Shown in pieces: positions 1 through 7,415 of a stretch of DNA of 7,460 bases. Positions within the stretch are counted from its first letter, which is position 1, and each line of letters starts with the position of its first letter. Position numbers and translations under genes: made by a program. This stretch comes from an uncultured Gemella sp. (GTDB lineage: Bacteria > Bacillota > Bacilli > Staphylococcales > Gemellaceae): NCBI GenBank assembly GCA_947254465.1, contig CAMYEU010000081.1:1-7460 (forward strand), read 5' to 3'. The notes below the pieces were generated by a model. The model had not been told where the DNA came from. It searched no databases and saw only the letters and a list, made by a program, of their open reading frames with translations.

Positions 1-238
1 CAAGCGTACGACTGTACTTTGGCTTTACCTCTATATTGTGCATATCTGTATCCATAATTTTGTTTTGAATCTGCAAAGCTACGTTCTATTGTCTCTTTTC
101 TTCTCTTATGTAATAGTTTTCCTTCTTTTGATATACGTCTTAACCTAGCTTCATCATAGTAATCCGCATTTATATGGCGTCTTATTATTTTCTTCTCGTT
201 TTTATCATCACTTTTATATTTTCTTCTTTATTAAACAT
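1..238 (-). pseudogene. IS1182-family transposase remnant (C-terminal part, frameshifted, cut by contig edge)
   Basis: Read on the minus strand, positions 227 to 3 are open for 75 codons and give a recognisable IS1182-type (DDE transposase) C-terminus: IIRRHINADYYDEARLRR, then RRKETIERSFADSK, then NYGYRYAQYRGKAKV. The E and K in ETIERSFADSK are six residues apart, as in the E(6)K part of the YREK signature near the last catalytic acid. This frame has a stop at 230-228 and no start codon. A start at 238-236 with a good ribosome binding site lies in another frame and reads only 17 codons (MFNKEENIK...) before a stop. One extra base near 210 would join the two frames, so I read this as a decayed element in which the native start is separated from the coding body by a frameshift and probably a large internal deletion. 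The left contig edge removes the end. Family assignment is from recalled motifs. Confidence 0.8.
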
Positions 239-267
239 AGTCCCCCCCTCTATATACTTATATTATA
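239..267 (-). promoter_or_regulatory. Promoter and ribosome binding site of the transposase remnant
   Basis: The minus strand carries TGTTATAAT, an extended -10 (TGnTATAAT) with the hexamer at 267-262. I see no convincing -35. A GAGG-type Shine-Dalgarno inside a run of seven G (250-242) lies 6 nt before the ATG at 238-236. This looks like the 5' end of an insertion sequence, still intact although the coding frame behind it is broken. Confidence 0.5.
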
Positions 268-296
268 ACATTTTTAGTGCTATTTCTTATTAAAAT

Positions 297-338
297 AGGC
301 TGTTGACTCATGTAGTAACCTGCATGAGTCAACAGCCT
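297..338. repeat. Perfect inverted repeat, 16-bp arms
   Basis: Arms AGGCTGTTGACTCATG (297-312) and its exact reverse complement (323-338) flank a 10-nt centre, which can pair a little further (T313 with G322, A314 with T321, G315 with C320). It lies between the upstream end of the transposase remnant and the operon terminator. It may be the outer end of the insertion sequence, a palindromic target into which the element inserted, or a factor-independent terminator; it has no T-tract on either strand to favour the last. I see no clear target-site duplication beside it. Confidence 0.75.
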
Positions 339-339
339 C

Positions 340-371
340 AAATAAGCAGGAACAAGAGTTCTTGCTTATTT
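340..371 (-). terminator. Hairpin terminator after the mod-res-third gene operon
   Basis: Arms of 14 nt (340-353 and 358-371) are complementary except at one position and enclose a 4-nt loop. The hairpin begins 5 nt after the stop of the third gene, which is followed at once by a second in-frame stop (TAATAA, 379-374). On the minus strand the 3' arm ends in CTTATTT, a weak U-rich tail, and the odd pair is A-C. On the plus strand that pair is G-U and a T-rich tail follows (TTATTTCTTTATTAT), so the structure may terminate transcription from both directions, and better on plus. Confidence 0.6.
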
Positions 372-376
372 CTTTA

Positions 377-1441
377 TTATGCTTTATTGAAAATGTTATA
401 GTTGTGTGATAGGTTATTTTTTGATAAATAGTTATCTAACTGTAAAGAAAATGATTTTATTTCACTAAGTGTAAAAATTAATAAACTATTCCAGTTAATC
501 CCTAGTCTAATATTAGTCATTCCACCGAATGAGTCAAATGGGTTAACTTTATCCTTTACAATTTTCCAAATACCGTAATGCATAAATGCACTTCTTAGCT
601 CATCATCTTTATATTTACTATTAATAGTGAAATTAGTATTATAATAACTATTGATTTTGTCTAAATTTTCACAAATATAAAAATATAGATTGTAAGTAAA
701 TCGTAATTTTGTAGTTTTAAATATAGTTGTATAATTATTTAAACCATATAGAAGAAAATTACACTTGCATAATAAATCAAAAATAAGAAACTCATCTCTA
801 TATACTTTATGGAAAGGAGAAGTTCGTGCACCGAAATCATAATCCTCTATTTTATTGTTATCAATACTATCTGTTAATCTGTCTAAATGGGGATCTAAAA
901 ATAATCCGAAAAAATAGCCTAAATGGTAGGATAGTTTATATGCTTCTTTAGCAGTTTGATCAAAATTGTCCCATGAAAATCCAGGAATAATAACTGAAAA
1001 ATAAACAGTGTTATATATTGGAGATAATTTAATCAAATCATTATTAAATGTTCCTACTCCATATATATTATAAATGTTTATATATTTTAAAAATTTTCTT
1101 TTATTAGAAAAATGATTTTTAGCATTATGGAATTCAGCTTTATATTTTTCATTTATTACAGAAATAGGTTCTTTTAAAAGTTTATTATATTCTCGATAAT
1201 ATTCATAATAATCTTCTATTTTCTTAGGTGTTTCCGGCAAATATTTTCGTATTTTTTTATTTTTATAACACCATTTGTATGCTTCTTTGTAAACAAGAGC
1301 CATATACGGTAGTAAAGATATCGCAAAATTCTCAGATTCCTGTTTTTCTATATCTTGAATTAGATTGTAAATGAATTTCATATCAGTATATATTAGATTT
1401 AAAACAACTTCTTCAGTAGGACTAAACTTAACATCATGCAT
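377..1441 (-). CDS. Third gene of the type III R-M operon: unrecognised protein with HEPN-like RxxxxH motif
   Basis: I do not recognise the family. The 354-residue product has no signal peptide and no clear membrane segment; it is rich in Y, N, K and aromatic residues. The last third looks helical and ends in DELRSAFMHYGIWK, where R283 and H288 give the RxxxxH spacing of HEPN ribonucleases (typically RNxxxH, here with S for N). Two predicted helices precede it (about 216-235 and 245-268), as in a HEPN bundle. A HEPN-type RNase or abortive-infection role is therefore a testable inference, not an identification. I chose the ATG at 1441, not the in-frame ATG at 1462 (361 residues): GGAG lies 7 nt before 1441, while 1462 has no usable ribosome binding site and would overlap res by 17 nt. 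The gene starts 4 nt after the res stop and must share its transcript. GC is about 21% on sampled lines, clearly below res. Confidence 0.85.
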   Translation of the reverse strand: MHDVKFSPTEEVVLNLIYTDMKFIYNLIQDIEKQESENFAISLLPYMALVYKEAYKWCYKNKKIRKYLPETPKKIEDYYEYYREYNKLLKEPISVINEKYKAEFHNAKNHFSNKRKFLKYINIYNIYGVGTFNNDLIKLSPIYNTVYFSVIIPGFSWDNFDQTAKEAYKLSYHLGYFFGLFLDPHLDRLTDSIDNNKIEDYDFGARTSPFHKVYRDEFLIFDLLCKCNFLLYGLNNYTTIFKTTKLRFTYNLYFYICENLDKINSYYNTNFTINSKYKDDELRSAFMHYGIWKIVKDKVNPFDSFGGMTNIRLGINWNSLLIFTLSEIKSFSLQLDNYLSKNNLSHNYNIFNKA

Positions 1442-1445
1442 ACAC

Positions 1446-4412
1446 TTACTCCACAATTTCATTAATCAACTTAATAATCTCATCTTGTTTCATTTGTTTT
1501 TTGAAAGTTACATTTAAGCCGTCTTGTTTAAGTGCTTCAAAGAACTTTTTGGCACTTTCGATACGAAGTTGTTCTTCAGTACGTAATCCACTATCTTTTT
1601 GAACATCTTTGGTTTCAATGATTAGATTTAATTCAGGTTTACCATTTTCTCTTTGGATAATGTACATAAAGTCTGGACTAGTAGTTCCTCCAAAATATAG
1701 TGGTACTTGAATACTTTTACGTGGAATTTTTCCGAAGACTACTATTTCATCTATTTTACTACGTTCTATAGTAGCTTTTTCTAGTTCAGAATCATAAACA
1801 AATGAGTCGAAAAGGAATTTTTCTGGAACAATTTTTTGATCATCTTTGATTACACCGATTTTTCCTTGAATAATTTTTTCTTTAGGAAGACCCTCTAGCG
1901 TAGTAAGAGCTGTTTCATTAATTTTTACATTCATTTTAGTATAACTAAATCTATTTCTGAATGTTTGTTCTAACCACAGTTGATATTTGTTGATAAAGTT
2001 AGCTAATGATTTTTTGTTGAAATAATCTTTCTCAAATACATTTGTTTTTGAGTATTCTACAAAACATTTATGAAGAGTAGTAATAGAAAAACCAGTTTGT
2101 TTGTTAATAGTCTTCAGGAACTTGTTATATGGAATAGTTTCGTTAAGTTCATGGTAGTCACCAGTAGTACCGTCTTTAACAGACATATTCTCATTAGTGT
2201 TCACTAGTTTTTTCTCTATTATTGCTATATTATTAGTAGAATAGATTCCTTCATAAAGTATATTCATGATAGCTGAGTGAATCTCTTCGTCGCTAATATC
2301 ATCTAATTTTAGATAATATTTTTTATTTATACTTTCCCAAAGTGGTTTAAGCTGCTCATAATTATTTTTACGTATTCCTACATAACCTTTTTTATCTAAT
2401 GTATCTTTATTTCCAACTTTATTAGGTTTTAATCCGGTATTAAATTCAGGATATTTATTGAAAAACTCATTTCTATTATCGGCTATAATATTGCTCTTTC
2501 TATCTATAAATTTAGATGAGTAAAGTGCATCGAATAGTTCATCAGCAGTAGTATTTAAAGATTTAGCAACACGTTCTAAATCAGAATCAGTAATGATTGA
2601 GTTTTGAACAACGTCACTATTAATCTCATTAACTAGAGTATTAGCAAAGTCTTGCTCACTATAGTCAATCAGGTATGTTAAATAAAATTCCTCATTAGAA
2701 ATTCTATTACCATACTCGTCTACAGGAAGACGTAATCCACGACCAACTTCTTGTAGTTTGCTAATTTCACTACCACTTGATCTAAGTTTAGCGATTTGGA
2801 AAACGTTAGGATTATCCCAACCTTCACGAAGTGTCCATTTAGAAAAGATAAATCTACGAGTATTCCAACTGCCATCTTTATGCTTAAATGATAGCATCTT
2901 TTCTTTATCACGTAAGATAGCATCAATTTCTTCTTTAATCTTATCATCATCTGTAGAGTTATCTACAGCGAAGTATCCACCATTTGTTGCTTTAATATCT
3001 TTTAAAGAAGCTTCTAAGAAACTCTTGTATTCTATATCGATATTTCTAGTTCTATCTGAAAGTTTTTCAATTTCTTTTTCTAATTCTAGTTTAAGGAATG
3101 ACTCGAATTTTGTTTTCAAGTATCCATCATTTTCTTCTCCACGATAAGAGTATACACTATCAATAAAGAATAATGATAAAGTTTTTATTTTTCTTTCACG
3201 ATAGAAATTATCTTTTTCTTGTTTGAAATGGTTTTTTATAGCTTGTTTTAACATAATATCCTGATAGTTATCAGAATATATGTTAGGGTAAATTTTTTCA
3301 CCAACGGCTATTATAGTACCATTAGATAATTCAGCCCCTTTAGCTATATTATATTCTTCAAGCTTTCCAACTTTTTCAAGAGTAATTCCTCTAAATTCTG
3401 GAGTCACATCGGATAAGCTCTCTCCTAAATTGATAGTATATTCTCTTTTATTTTCTTCATTTCTAAAAATAGCAACCTTTGGTTTTTTAGTAGTGATGCT
3501 AAGTAATTTAATATTAGCACTTTCGTTACTATTATTTTCAGGTGTTTGTATAGCAACACCTTTAACAAGTCCATCATTAAAAGATTTAACAGCATTTAGA
3601 TTATAAACAAGATTATTATAATCAATTACTTTAGTTTTATCGTTTTTAGGGAAGGTAGCACCAAAGCGAATAATAGCTTGTGGTTTTATTTCTTCTACCA
3701 ATTTCTTATATGCTTTATTATCTTTTTTAAATCTATGAGGTTCGTCAATGATTACTACTGGTCTTGATTCTCTTAAAGCTTCAGTAGGGATGGTTATTGA
3801 ACCGAATAAAGTCTGGTCGAAACTTGTATCCATAGTTGCTTTTGATAGTAACATACTACTTGTAATTAATAATGAATTAATCTTATTATTCTCTAGTCTA
3901 GTAGCACGGGAGAAGTTTGAAATAGCAGAGGGAAACATCTTTTTCCCTTTTTTATTTTTTTGAGGATTCAATACTTCAAGTTTAAGTTCAGCTTCGGGAT
4001 ATAAATCACTAAAGTGTTCACGAGCGTAATCAGATTCAATAAATTTCTTAGTTCCTTCTTTAATGGCAGTAGTAGGAACCAGAATAATGAATTTATTAAA
4101 ACCATAATTCTTATGAAGTTCATACATTACACGAGTGTAGGCATATGTTTTCCCTGTACCTGTTTCCATTTTAATGTCAATACCGAGTATATTATCATCA
4201 TCTGATTTTATATCGTTTATATCAATACGAGATTCAGGATTAAACGTACCATTTTGAATGTTTTTTATATTTTCTTTGATTCTTAAGTCTCTGACATCAA
4301 AAATTGGATTTTGAGAGATATTACCAGAGATAAATTCAACATAACGGAAAACTTCGTTAACTATATCAACAGCATTCGTTTGATGAGGTAGTATTTGTAA
4401 TTGAATTTTCAT
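1446..4412 (-). CDS. res: Type III restriction endonuclease subunit Res
   Basis: This 988-residue protein is the motor and nuclease subunit of a type III restriction system; it acts in the cytoplasm in complex with Mod. The N-terminal two thirds is a superfamily 2 helicase: LPHQ near residue 8, Walker A TGTGKT at 84-89, DEPH (motif II) at 223-226, GATFP (motif III) at 251-255, a motif V region REGWDNPN at 529-536, and motif VI QEVGRGLRLP at 554-563. The C-terminus carries a PD-(D/E)xK nuclease with P913-D914 and E933-T-K935. All catalytic motifs are present and the length matches the family (about 970-1000), so the enzyme looks intact. Its ATG follows the mod stop after one base, with GAGAGG in the last mod codons as ribosome binding site. 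Family knowledge: cleavage needs Mod, ATP and usually two inversely oriented unmethylated sites, some 25-27 bp from the site. Confidence 0.96.
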   Translation of the reverse strand: MKIQLQILPHQTNAVDIVNEVFRYVEFISGNISQNPIFDVRDLRIKENIKNIQNGTFNPESRIDINDIKSDDDNILGIDIKMETGTGKTYAYTRVMYELHKNYGFNKFIILVPTTAIKEGTKKFIESDYAREHFSDLYPEAELKLEVLNPQKNKKGKKMFPSAISNFSRATRLENNKINSLLITSSMLLSKATMDTSFDQTLFGSITIPTEALRESRPVVIIDEPHRFKKDNKAYKKLVEEIKPQAIIRFGATFPKNDKTKVIDYNNLVYNLNAVKSFNDGLVKGVAIQTPENNSNESANIKLLSITTKKPKVAIFRNEENKREYTINLGESLSDVTPEFRGITLEKVGKLEEYNIAKGAELSNGTIIAVGEKIYPNIYSDNYQDIMLKQAIKNHFKQEKDNFYRERKIKTLSLFFIDSVYSYRGEENDGYLKTKFESFLKLELEKEIEKLSDRTRNIDIEYKSFLEASLKDIKATNGGYFAVDNSTDDDKIKEEIDAILRDKEKMLSFKHKDGSWNTRRFIFSKWTLREGWDNPNVFQIAKLRSSGSEISKLQEVGRGLRLPVDEYGNRISNEEFYLTYLIDYSEQDFANTLVNEINSDVVQNSIITDSDLERVAKSLNTTADELFDALYSSKFIDRKSNIIADNRNEFFNKYPEFNTGLKPNKVGNKDTLDKKGYVGIRKNNYEQLKPLWESINKKYYLKLDDISDEEIHSAIMNILYEGIYSTNNIAIIEKKLVNTNENMSVKDGTTGDYHELNETIPYNKFLKTINKQTGFSITTLHKCFVEYSKTNVFEKDYFNKKSLANFINKYQLWLEQTFRNRFSYTKMNVKINETALTTLEGLPKEKIIQGKIGVIKDDQKIVPEKFLFDSFVYDSELEKATIERSKIDEIVVFGKIPRKSIQVPLYFGGTTSPDFMYIIQRENGKPELNLIIETKDVQKDSGLRTEEQLRIESAKKFFEALKQDGLNVTFKKQMKQDEIIKLINEIVE
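1449..1454 (-). promoter_or_regulatory. Ribosome binding site that decides the start of the third gene
   Basis: GTGGAG forms the last two sense codons of res, just before its TAA, and lies 7 nt ahead of the ATG at 1441-1439. It is the only good Shine-Dalgarno near the two candidate starts and suggests translational coupling to res. Confidence 0.7.
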
Positions 4413-4413
4413 A

Positions 4414-6342
4414 TTAGTACCTCTCTATAATATCTACAGTTTTGTTATTTCTTAAATTCTTAATATTAGTTTTTAATTCATTAATGATTGTAAATGGTAA
4501 TGAGTATGTATAGATAACAATACGACTGATATTTAGTTCGTTATTCTCTATCATTTCAATTAGTCGACTAATATCTGAACTTTCAATACCTTCATTTACT
4601 ATGTAAAGTGAATTAGAGTAACGATGTGCAATGTAGTTTACAAGTTTGAAATCTTCCCATTTAGCGTGAAGTCCATAACCATCTTGATTTAGCCAAGTAG
4701 TAAGGATAGTTTCAAGACCAGAAGAGTCTTCATTAGAAAAATCATTTACATAATCATCACTAACTAGTACGTTAGGATCAAATGATTCTAATCTATCTAA
4801 TGTATCTTCTTGAACGTTTTCAAGTTTAACTACTTTAAAACCGTAGTCAATATCAGCATTTGTTTCTTCTTTAATTTTTTGAGCAGCACGCTTAATTCTT
4901 TCACGACCAATCTCGTCAATTGTTCTATATCCTGCTTTGAAAGCTGGTTTTGATTCTTCTATATATTCAGGTAATTGAACCAGAATGTATTTTCTATTAC
5001 CACCATCTTCAGCATTTAATTTCATTACAGCGTGAGCAGTAGTAGCCGAACCAGAGAAGAAATCGAGGATAATATCATTCGGACAAGAACCAATTTCAAA
5101 TATTTTTTTTAACATATCATTTGATTTTGGGAAATCAAATACTTTATTTCCGTTGAATAACTCTTTAACTAGTAATGTGCCTTTTTCAGAATTATCTTCT
5201 TTTCCATTCCAAACAGAACGTGCCATAGTCTCATTTTTTCTATATTTTTCTACTATCATATAGCCACCGTCAATCATTTTTTTTGCGGCAATATTTATAT
5301 TTATATTTTCTAATGATTTTTCTTTACCCCATCTCCATACTGTAGATATACCTTGTGATTTTTTGGGGAATAATTCAATAGCGCCATTAAAAGGTGTTAA
5401 AGAAATTTTAAGTAATCCATTATCTAATTCCGATTGTGGATTAATATAAAATGGATAATATAAATTAGGCCGATTATTTTTATTGAAAGCAATATTACGA
5501 TTTCTTAATTCTCGCAATTCAAATCCGCTAATTTCGTCAGAGTAAGGAAAGACTTTATTATAATCAATTAGATTGTTAATCACAGTATTATATGATTTTT
5601 TATAGACTAGGAGATACTCATGCATATTGGCAATTCCTCCATAATCTCTTCCTCTAGGATTATTGACTACTGTTATTTTACCGGCAAAATTTTCTTCTCC
5701 AAATATTTCATCACAAACAATTTTTAAATTAGATTGCTCATTATCATCTATACTAATAAAAATAATTCCCTCTTCAGTAAGTAATTCTCGTGCAAGTATA
5801 AGACGTGGATACATAAAAGTAAGCCATGCAGAGTGAGTACTCTTACCACGCATATCAATAATACGTTCAGCTTCTTCTTCATCTATACCCATTATATTAC
5901 TTAGAGTGGCAGAATCAAATTTAAAATTATCTGGATATACAAAGCCGTCACTTCCAGTATTATATGGTGGATCAATATAGATACATTTTACTTTTCTACT
6001 ATAAGATTTTAATAGATGTTTTAATGCATCTAGATTATCACCAATGATGTATAGATTTTCAGAGTTCTTATTTTCATCTTTGTTATTATGATTACTTAAT
6101 GGGCTGATGATGGTTTCTGTTTCTGTTGAAGTTTGAAATCTTGCATAACTTTTACCAAGAAAGTTAAGCTCATAACCTTCTTTAGTAATATTAATTTCAT
6201 CAGATTTTAGGGTGCTTTTGAATTTATCTATCATAAAATTGTTATCTTTATCAAAATAATCAGGAAAATTTTCCTTAAGTAGATTTAAAAGTTTTGTATT
6301 AGGTCTGATATTCTCATTATTTTCAAGTTGTTCTTTAATCAT
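4414..6342 (-). CDS. mod: Type III DNA adenine methyltransferase subunit Mod
   Basis: This 642-residue subunit recognises the DNA site and transfers methyl from S-adenosylmethionine to adenine N6; it is needed both for protection and for targeting Res. DPPYNTG (motif IV, catalytic) is at residues 124-130 and the AdoMet-binding DFFSGSATT (motif I) at 427-435. This order, catalytic motif before AdoMet motif, is that of beta-class methyltransferases, to which type III Mod belongs. ISIDDNEQSNLK (197-208) and HEYLLVY (241-247) are also typical. The target-recognition domain should lie between about 215 and 420; its DNA (about 5100-5690) is more AT-rich than the rest of the gene. Length equals the usual 640-650. 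It is first in the operon, with AGGAG (6354-6350) 7 nt before the ATG. I see no long simple-sequence repeat of the kind that makes many mod genes phase-variable, only two A8 tracts. The recognition sequence cannot be read from the protein by eye. Confidence 0.97.
   Translation of the reverse strand: MIKEQLENNENIRPNTKLLNLLKENFPDYFDKDNNFMIDKFKSTLKSDEINITKEGYELNFLGKSYARFQTSTETETIISPLSNHNNKDENKNSENLYIIGDNLDALKHLLKSYSRKVKCIYIDPPYNTGSDGFVYPDNFKFDSATLSNIMGIDEEEAERIIDMRGKSTHSAWLTFMYPRLILARELLTEEGIIFISIDDNEQSNLKIVCDEIFGEENFAGKITVVNNPRGRDYGGIANMHEYLLVYKKSYNTVINNLIDYNKVFPYSDEISGFELRELRNRNIAFNKNNRPNLYYPFYINPQSELDNGLLKISLTPFNGAIELFPKKSQGISTVWRWGKEKSLENININIAAKKMIDGGYMIVEKYRKNETMARSVWNGKEDNSEKGTLLVKELFNGNKVFDFPKSNDMLKKIFEIGSCPNDIILDFFSGSATTAHAVMKLNAEDGGNRKYILVQLPEYIEESKPAFKAGYRTIDEIGRERIKRAAQKIKEETNADIDYGFKVVKLENVQEDTLDRLESFDPNVLVSDDYVNDFSNEDSSGLETILTTWLNQDGYGLHAKWEDFKLVNYIAHRYSNSLYIVNEGIESSDISRLIEMIENNELNISRIVIYTYSLPFTIINELKTNIKNLRNNKTVDIIERY
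4420..4425 (-). promoter_or_regulatory. Ribosome binding site of res inside the end of mod
   Basis: GAGAGG encodes the penultimate two residues of Mod (E640, R641) and lies 7 nt before the res ATG. The mod stop and res start are one base apart (TAA-T-ATG), so res translation is probably coupled to mod, a sensible order because methylation should come before restriction. Confidence 0.75.
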
Positions 6343-6349
6343 AATTTTT

Positions 6350-6383
6350 CTCCTAAGTATAATATAACCATTTTATTATATCA
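6350..6383 (-). promoter_or_regulatory. Promoter and ribosome binding site of the mod-res operon
   Basis: On the minus strand TGATATAAT is an extended -10 (hexamer 6380-6375, TG at 6383-6382). The hexamer 17 nt upstream (ACAACA) matches the -35 consensus poorly, which an extended -10 tolerates. A transcript would start near 6368 with a leader of about 25 nt that contains AGGAG at 6354-6350. This is the only strong promoter I find ahead of the three minus-strand genes, so it probably serves all of them. Confidence 0.6.
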
Positions 6384-6458
6384 TATTTAAGCTAGTTTGT
6401 TGTTATAATATGAAACATAGTTTGTAACAAATTTTTAATATTCTTTTCTACTAAAACA

Positions 6459-6488
6459 TTGAGTTTTTATAATGTGAAATGATAAAAT
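6459..6488 (+). promoter_or_regulatory. Candidate promoter of the divergent membrane-protein gene
   Basis: TTGAGT (6459-6464) and TAAAAT (6483-6488) with an 18-nt spacer form a fair sigma-A promoter. A perfect TATAAT at 6468-6473 is an alternative -10, but its -35 (TTTCTA) is weak. The region from 6343 to 6532 therefore holds back-to-back promoters about 75-110 bp apart and no gene. I see no clear operator palindrome in it. Confidence 0.4.
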
Positions 6489-6520
6489 TATGTAAAAGAT
6501 AGAAAATTTAATATTTTAAC

Positions 6521-6525
6521 GGAGG
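6521..6525 (+). promoter_or_regulatory. Ribosome binding site of the membrane-protein gene
   Basis: GGAGG, continuing as GGAGGTGG, lies 7 nt before the ATG at 6533. It is a near-consensus Shine-Dalgarno and fixes the start of a gene that has no stop codon in the window. Confidence 0.8.
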
Positions 6526-6532
6526 TGGTTGG

Positions 6533-7415
6533 ATGGATATACTTTCATCAAGAGAATGGGCAATTGTAACTTGGATTATTATTTATCTATGTTTTACTAT
6601 TTTTGTATTGAAGGTTGATTTTACAGATGTACTTAAAAGTTTCTTTAATAAGAAACTGAATATACTGTGGATATCAATACTTTTATATAATCTTTTTCTA
6701 ACGATAATACTTTCATTTAGTAGGTATTGGAATAATATTTATATAAAAGATATAGTATTTTGGGTTGTATTTTCTTGTATTACTTCTACAATAAGTATTT
6801 TCGATAAAAATAAAATATTTTCTTTTAAGAAATTAATAGTAACAAATATTACAGTGTCAGCATTAATAGAATTTATATTAAGTGAATTAACGCTAAGTTA
6901 TTATTTAGAGTTATTTTTAATTGGGATTATTTTACCGACTAATTTCCTATTTTTGGTCTCACAAACAAAATTAGAATATAAAGTTACGGAAAATGTACTA
7001 AAGAAATTTCTTTCATTGTTAAACTTTATCTTTTTTGTCTATATCTTAAGAGAATTATATAAAAGTTTTAATTTTCTTTTATCGCAGGAAACTTGGTTCA
7101 AGTTTTTAATTCCATTTATATATTCAATTTTATGTTGTCCATTATATTATGCTTTTATAATTTTAAACGACTATGAAAAAGTAAGTTATAAGATTCAAGA
7201 TCATTCTGTTTTAGAAAATGAAATTGATAGAAAATATATAAATAAACTTAAAAGAAGAAAATTATTAACGGCATGTGGTCTGGTACATAAAAAATATATT
7301 TATTTTGATAATGAATTTTCTAAAAAAATGAGATTGGCTAATACTAAAGAGGAAGTTAATGAGATAGTGAGAGAGTTTGAAGTATCGTATAAATTGAATA
7401 AGAAGAATATACCTA
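6533..7415 (+). CDS. Multi-pass membrane protein of unknown function, 3' end missing
   Basis: The genuine sequence encodes 294 residues and then runs, still open, into adapter, so the C-terminus is unknown. After MDILSSREWA the protein has six or seven hydrophobic segments (about 9-27, 43-61, 73-90, 105-119, 123-143, 158-172 and 190-212), then a charged, probably cytoplasmic tail from 213 with KYINKLKRRK and a helical acidic-basic stretch (TKEEVNEIVREFEVSYK). I see no enzyme motif. The N-terminal LSSREWA followed by a membrane helix, and DIVFWVVFS, remind me of a widespread family of uncharacterised membrane proteins, but I cannot name it. It diverges from mod with its own promoter and strong ribosome binding site. 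GC is about 20% on sampled lines. Any residues called after NIP (from codon 295 on) come from adapter and must be discarded. Confidence 0.85.

Noticed and set aside
186..238. Seventeen-codon reading frame from the ATG at 238 as a small gene
   Set aside because: Despite a good ribosome binding site, it is best explained as the broken start of the transposase; the peptide has no features of its own.
1439..1462. Upstream ATG at 1462 as the start of the third gene (361 residues)
   Set aside because: It has no ribosome binding site and overlaps res, while the ATG at 1441 has GGAG at 7 nt.
2720..4205. Several open frames of 63-129 codons overlapping res on both strands
   Set aside because: They lie wholly within a well-supported res gene, show no recognisable protein family and have no good ribosome binding sites; they are shadows of the res frame.
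6114..6127. Short hexamer repeat (TTTCTG about 2.3 copies) near the 5' end of mod as a phase-variation tract
   Set aside because: It is too short, and a six-base unit would not shift the reading frame.
6343..6532. Possible operator or small RNA in the divergent promoter region
   Set aside because: I found no convincing palindrome, hairpin with T-tract or repeated motif beyond the promoters and ribosome binding sites.
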